Source of the DNA: Nilaparvata lugens
Lineage: Eukaryota > Arthropoda > Insecta > Hemiptera > Delphacidae
Direction: 5' to 3'
Assembly (NCBI RefSeq): GCF_014356525.2
Contig: NC_052508.1
Location: forward strand, 57,139,441 to 57,203,440
DNA length: 64,000 nt
Position numbers and translations under genes: made by a program. Of the stretch, positions 58,669 through 64,000 are shown piece by piece. The notes under the pieces were generated by a model, which ran no database searches, was not told the DNA's origin, and was given only the letters and a program-made list of their open reading frames with translations. Each line of letters starts with the position of its first letter. Positions within the stretch are counted from its first letter, which is position 1.

Positions 58669-59171
58669 GTTTATTAAAAATATGGTCGGTGCTTCGTTCC
58701 TGGAATGAGATAAAAGGTCTCTGAAAACAAATTTATGATGACTGTTTCCAGAAGCGGTGTCGCCGAAACTCATTACTTTCCAAAGGTGAATGTTTTCAAC
58801 ATTGTCAGAAAGGTGGCTACACCTAACATTACTGAGTGTGCGTATTTCTCGTGCGGTGCGGTTTGTTAACGTGTTTCCAAAGAATTCTTGAATCTTTCAT
58901 ACAATTCATGTTTTCCTGAATCTTGGAATATTATAAATGTAGTTGAATCGTAATCGGAAAATGGAAAATGAAAGCGTTTTTTATTGGTACACAATCTGAC
59001 ATAGGTCGTTGTAATTACGAGATTGTAACGATTGTAGCAGTAAGTTGAACGAGACGTGATTAATGAGTTCAATACTGGATGACATTTTTTCTTTTCAAAT
59101 TGGTCTATTCTAACCATTTTAGAAATAATGGAACCAAATCTCATCAAAAATTCTTTACATGTAATATACAA
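58669..59171 (-). other. Coding-like relic next to LTR insertion
   Basis: Two overlapping minus frames, 59171-58866 (101 codons) and one open from about 58880 to the LTR border, would join by one frame change into about 170 codons of balanced composition. No family was recognised. It ends at the LTR insertion point and hits a stop soon after the other flank. Confidence 0.25.
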
Positions 59172-59183
59172 ATTTTATTATTG

Positions 59184-59430
59184 ACTAGCCGGAAACCCGT
59201 GCTCCGCAAGGGTCTATTTTAAAACTTGACAAACTGAAATCTTGACGTAATGAAATCTTGAAGAATTGTAAATAGACCTATAATCATCCTCGGTTAGTTA
59301 AGAATCTATATGCAAAATGTCAAGTTAATCATCAGTTCAGTAGTTCAGACGTGATGATGCGCATCAAACATAATTTTCCTATCCCGTACGTGTATGAGCC
59401 AGTTCTTTCCTTTATAATAGTATAGATATA
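59184..59430 (+). mobile_element. LINE 3' module (RTE-like)
   Basis: It starts actagccggaaacccgtgct, continues ccgcaagggtc, and ends tttataatagtatagatata. The structure (GC-rich start, a 'tcaagttaatcatcagttca'-type middle, short TA-rich terminal repeats) is like the 3' ends of RTE-type LINEs and their truncated copies in insects. Confidence 0.6.
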
Positions 59431-60789
59431 TCAGGCTTTTCCGCCATAATAGATTAATTAAGTTATTGACATGAAGATATTTGCTACAGTGATGTAACAA
59501 TAATTATTTTAACAATACTGTCTCCAATTACTATTCAAATTCATTGCGCAATCCACTGAGCAACTACATATATAAATGTTTCATATTTATTGTTTGAAGC
59601 TACTGGATGATTCTCCAAAACCAACTATTGTTTATTCATGACTGGATATTGTTTATCCGTGGATATTATTCCAGGTGAAGCCTACGTTTCACTCCTTTGA
59701 ATGCATTTCGTTATTGTTTCGACTAACAAATTTTCAACACATGAGGAATTTATTTGTTATACTAATCTTGTTAGTAGTAGACTTAAAACATGATAATTTT
59801 ATCTATTCAAAGGATATGAGGAAGACTGGAGTGCTGAGAATTCTATAGAATTTTGGAGGCAACCATTCATAATCAATAAAACAATGAAATCATTCAGTCA
59901 TAGTGTTCAGTAATCTATTACAAATTCCAAGAAATCCCATTGAGGGTCTAATCGATTGAAATCATATTGAAAATGGTGATTAGAATTATTTGTGTGGCGC
60001 AAGAAGTGTATTTGACATTTCAATCAGCTCGGGTCCAATCGCTTTGAGATGTTCCTACAACGTCTTATCAACTAATAATAATCTCCAATATTCGCTAAGG
60101 ATCTCATATTCGAAGCAGGCTGCTGGCTTGATGGAAATACTTGACAATATCTGAAGCAGATAAATTCCTGCTGTACTATGTAGTCTGTAGATCCAAACGG
60201 GTTAACAGTCCCTTTTAAATATTTTTGTGAATGGAGAGTTCTAATTCATAATCATCTTCAAATATTAGCTCTCATTATTAATTCAAACTCAAAATCAACA
60301 TTGAAAACTCGGGTTTAATGCGAGTTTTATTCTCTTCTACTCTATCGAAGGATGACTTAAAATAACAACATACAAATGCTTTGATTTGTGAATATTAGTG
60401 AAGGTTCATAATTCATAAATATTCAATCGTGGAGAAAAAGGTGAATAGAGTACATTGAAAATGTCAACCAACTGATGATAAAACTTCAATAAAAATATTC
60501 ACAATCAACAATTAGTAGGAACAATTGAACAACTCTCCTTCTCCTTCTCAGATCAATGATCACATTGTAAGATCGAAGTATGATTGTTCCAAATTGATTC
60601 AAGAATCTTTTATTCTATAATTGTAATCGATAGGTTTTTAGATTTCTTGAAATTGGCACTCACTAATAATTGTTGAATAGAGGGAGGAAAACTCTGTTTT
60701 TTGTGAATAACATTGTAATTGAGTCTGATTATGCTAAGAGCATTGTTCAAACTTCACAATTAACATAAATATAGAATACGGATAGAAAA
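59431..60789. other. Intergenic, nothing recognised
   Basis: AT-rich, with no repeat partner or gene seen. Confidence 0.4.
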
Positions 60790-61494
60790 TGCTAACCTAC
60801 CCCACTGGTGGTGCCGAGCGCGAAGCGCTAATCCTATAATTTACAAATTAATAGAAAACTATTGTAGGATTAGATTCCTCCCATTACGGAAGTGTTTACA
60901 TTATTTTTCCAGGAAATTATCAATTTATATCATCCATTGACAGTTGAATGTAAATGGATGGACAAGCTGAATGGCAAGAATGAATTTATTGCATCACCTC
61001 GTTTAAATGAATTCTTATTCATCCTACATTTAGCATACGGTGTGATAAGCTATGAGTTTAGTCTGAGATGGAGGATGAAGAGTGTGAATAAGGAGAGACA
61101 AACTGAGAGGGAGTGAGAGTGAGAGTGAATGAGTATCCAGCATCATCCAAGCTTGTTGTAATGGCGAATCGCCTCTGGACCAAGTGGAGATCAGTGGAGT
61201 GTTTGTTTTGGTGTCCGATATATGAGTGAACTGATCTTAGTGGCAATGGCTACAGCAAAAGTTGTGAGTCTCAATTTCCCCCTCACAGATGCTCCAAGTA
61301 AGTGAAACGATGACAACCGGAAACTTGTTGCGGGATATTGATGAAACCAAGCCCTGTTGCAACTCTTATCCCTTCTAGTTTACAGGCCCAATAGACTGGT
61401 TTCCCAAAACTTAACGTGTGTGGGAAGCCTACTCAAAATTCCCGAAAACTTCAATGATATTCCATATAATATAGTTTGTTCCTCACGAAAATCT
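60790..61494 (+). other. Intergenic with a possible short exon
   Basis: A small inverted repeat lies at about 60828-60876 (ctaatcctataattta / ctattgtaggattag). At 61222-61297 an ATG opens a 25-codon frame (MSELILVAMATAKVV...) ending at a consensus donor CCAA|GTAAGT. It could be a first exon of an unidentified plus-strand gene, but no partner exon was found. Confidence 0.2.
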
Positions 61495-61520
61495 ATGTAA
61501 TTTCGAATGTGTCTTCAATC
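61495..61520. repeat. Direct repeat flanking SINE/satellite (left)
   Basis: 26 bases starting atgtaatttcgaatgtgtct, identical to 63605-63630. Similarity continues a further 7 bases with two mismatches. Probably the target duplication of the minus-strand SINE insertion. Confidence 0.75.
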
Positions 61521-61525
61521 ACATT

Positions 61526-63284
61526 AGAATAGAATAGAATAGAATAGAATAGAATAGAATAGAATAGAATAGAATAGAATAGAATAGAATAGAATAGAAT
61601 AGAATAGAATAGAATAGAATAGAATAGAATAGAATAGAATAGAATAGAAGAATAGAATAGAATAGAATAGAATAGAATAGAATAGAATAGAATAGAATAG
61701 AATAGAATAGAATAGAATAGAATAGAATAGAATAGAATAGAATAGATAGAATAGAATAGAATAGAATAGAATAGAATAGAATAGAATAGAATAGAATAGA
61801 ATAGAATAGAATAGAATAGAATAGAATAGAATAGAATAGAATAGAATAGAATAGAATAGAATAGAATAGAATACAATAGAATAGAATAGAATAGAATAGA
61901 ATAGAATAGAATAGAATAGAATAGAATAGAATAGAATAGAATAGAATAGAATAGAATAGATAGATAGAATAGAATAGAATAGAATAGAATAGAATACAAT
62001 AGAATACAATAGAATAGAATAGAATAGAATAGAATAGATAGAATAGAATAGAATAGAATAGAATAGAATAGAATAGAATAGATAGAATAGAATAGAATAG
62101 AATAGATAGAATAGAATAGAATAGAATAGAATAGAATAGAATAGAATAGAATAGAATAGAATACAATAGAATAGAATAGAATAGAATACAATAGAATAGA
62201 ATAGAATAGAATAGAATAGAAGAATAGAATAGAATAGAATATAATAGAATAGAATAGAATAGAGTAGAGTAGAATAGAATAGAATAAATAGAATAGAATA
62301 AATAGAATAGAATAGAATAGAATAGAATAGAATAGAATAGAATAGAATAGAATAGAATAGAATAGAATAGAATAGAAGAGAATAGAATAGAATAGAATAG
62401 AATAGAATAGAATGAATAGAATAGAATAGAATAGAATAGAATAGAATAGAATAGAATAGAATAGAAGAGAATAGAATAGAATAGAGAATAGAATAGAATA
62501 GAATAGAATAGAATAGAATAGAATAGAAGAATAGAATAGAATAAATAGATAGAATAGAATAGAATAGATAGAATAGAATAGAATAGAATAGAATAGATAG
62601 AATAGAATAGAATAGAAAGAATAGAATAGAATAGATAGAATAGAAAGAATAGAATAGAATAGAATAGAATAGAATAGAATAGAATAGAATAAATAGATAG
62701 AATAGAATAGAATAGAATAAATAGAATAGAATAGAATAGAATAGAATAGAATAAATAGATAGAATAGAATAGAATAGAATAGAATAGAATAGAATAGAAT
62801 AGAATAGAATAGAATAGAATAGAATAATAGAATAGAATAGAATAGAATAGAATAGAATAGAATAAATAGAATAGAATAGAATAGAATAGAAGAATAGAAT
62901 AGAATAGAATAGAATAGAATAGAATAGAATAGAATAGAATAGATAGAATAGAATAGAATAGATAGAATAGAATAGAATGAATAGAATAGAATAGAATAGA
63001 ATAGAATAGAATAGAATAGAATAGAATAGAATAGAATAGAATAGAATAGAATAGAATAGAATAGAATAGAATAGATAGAATAGAATAGAATAGATAGAAT
63101 AGAATAGAATAAATAGAATAGAATAGAAAGATAGAATAGAATAGAATAGAATAGAATAGAATAGATAGAATAGAATAGAATAGAATAGAAAGAATAGAAT
63201 AGAATAGAATAGATAGAATAGAATAGAATAGAATAGAATAGAATAGAATAGAATAGAATAGAATAGAATAGAATAGAATAGAAT
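61526..63284. repeat. About 1.76-kb (AATAG)n pentanucleotide satellite
   Basis: About 350 units of AATAG, with occasional 4-base (atag), 6-base and single-substitution variants (aatac, aaatag, gagtag). Variants become more common after about 62220. It is the expanded 3' tail of the minus-strand SINE that follows: the SINE ends AATAAAGGCAGTC(ATTCT)n on the minus strand. The repetitive I-L-F-Y-S open frames are artefacts. Confidence 0.97.
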
Positions 63285-63604
63285 GACTGCCTTTATTTCA
63301 TTCCTACATTAGATAGAGAGTTTTACACAACAAAGATATGAGGAACAATAAGAATGCAATTATTATTAAACGAAAATCCAAATTAAATGCTGTTTAATTC
63401 ACCCCGAAGACTTCTGCTACTGCAAATATTGACAACAGGGTAAAAATCTAGATGGAAATTCGATGAGCGCTACCATTCAAAAATTATTTGTCAGCCCCGG
63501 AATAATTTGTATTTTCGTTTAATAATAACTATTAAATCATTAGCATTCGAATAATTACAATGTCTCAGTAATTTCCATCTGAATAAGAATGCAGAAGCAT
63601 GTTA
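63285..63604 (-). mobile_element. SINE, minus strand, copy 2
   Basis: The reverse complement aligns with the SINE at 10820-11000 over ggctgacaaataattt, taccctgttgtcaatatttg and agcagaagtcttc. The B-box is degraded (ccggggctg remains). The 3' part, absent from copy 1, ends with an AATAAAGG signal and the pentanucleotide tail. The 5' flank is the second copy of the 26-bp direct repeat. Confidence 0.7.
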
Positions 63605-63630
63605 ATGTAATTTCGAATGTGTCTTCAATC
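63605..63630. repeat. Direct repeat flanking SINE/satellite (right)
   Basis: Identical 26-base partner of 61495-61520. Confidence 0.75.
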
Positions 63631-64000
63631 TCATTGGATTGGGTTTGTAAATTCTCATTGTTGGGTTGTACCCAACAAATACATGATAAACAATAACAAT
63701 TATTATTCAAATGCATGTTATTCATAGAGATCGTGATTATGATGTTATAAAATACAAGATAAATACAATTCATGTAATTCTAATAACAAAATATTGAGTG
63801 AATTGGAACATGAATCCAACAGAAACTCTGCACTATAATAGGCTGTAAGGGCTGTAAGGCTGCAAAGAATTGTGTGGCAGAAAGAACCTGGAGCTCTAAC
63901 TCCGCCCTAGAAAAGGCATCATAATCAATCAATCTATTCTCTGTGTATTTTAGTTTAGGGTTTCAAGCGAATTGAAACGGACGCCTTCCGTATCTAAACC
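63631..64000 (+). other. Window end; LINE/SINE tail at 63841-63937
   Basis: 63841-63937 reads gctgtaagggctgtaaggct, then ctctaactccgccctag, then aggcatcataatcaatcaat. Its block shared with 25965-25978 and the (ATCA)n tail mark a plus-strand LINE or SINE 3' end. The remainder shows nothing. Confidence 0.45.

Noticed and set aside
61493..62191. Long minus-strand open frames (up to 232 codons) of repeated I-L-F-Y-S
   Set aside because: A pentanucleotide repeat without stop codons in several frames gives this automatically. It is the (AATAG)n satellite.
1..64000. Gpb5, the usual neighbour and dimer partner of Gpa2
   Set aside because: Looked for a second cystine-knot exon (CWGRC-like) on both strands by eye and found none. 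It may lie outside the window or be split into exons too short to recognise.

Overview
The window is AT-rich nuclear DNA of an insect. The evidence is one multi-exon gene with consensus splice sites, short exons in long introns, and dense insect-type transposons (LINEs, tRNA-like SINEs, many short inverted-repeat elements, a Ty3/gypsy LTR element). The repeat at 36811-37635 and the general look of the dispersed repeats resemble what I remember from planthoppers (Hemiptera, Delphacidae). That species-level guess comes from memory and was not searched. No prokaryotic gene, operon or CRISPR array is present.

The only confident host gene lies on the minus strand. It is a glycoprotein hormone alpha-2 subunit (thyrostimulin alpha, Gpa2), assembled from three coding exons at 46493-46675, 26379-26554 and 24025-24117. 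Reading phases match, all splice dinucleotides are GT/AG, and the product has a signal peptide and ten cystine-knot cysteines in 124 residues. Intron 1 is about 19.9 kb and intron 2 about 2.3 kb. A strong splice acceptor 77 bases before the ATG implies a further non-coding 5' exon at higher coordinates.

1-24000 (downstream of Gpa2): intergenic DNA with short inverted-repeat elements (2098, 5422, 7418, 8895, 10548, 12157, 15791, 18034, 19321, 19679, 22145), SINE and LINE tails, a mariner transposase fossil and simple repeats. 24000-46700 (Gpa2 body): intron 1 holds a nested TIR element (26689-27692), a segmental duplication (28398-30522 and 33470-35452) separated by a decayed LINE (30523-33117), the 36811-37635 repeat, a SINE, a frameshifted unidentified coding relic (41040-41685) and a three-copy tandem repeat close to exon 1.

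46700-48770 (upstream of Gpa2): a MITE carrying a nested 39-bp miniature element with a perfect 8-bp target duplication. 48771-58660: a young minus-strand Ty3/gypsy LTR element with about 2.37-kb LTRs. It has a long open gag frame, but pol is reduced to the C-terminal end of integrase. 58661-64000: unidentified coding-like relics, a LINE 3' end, and a SINE whose pentanucleotide tail is expanded to about 1.76 kb.
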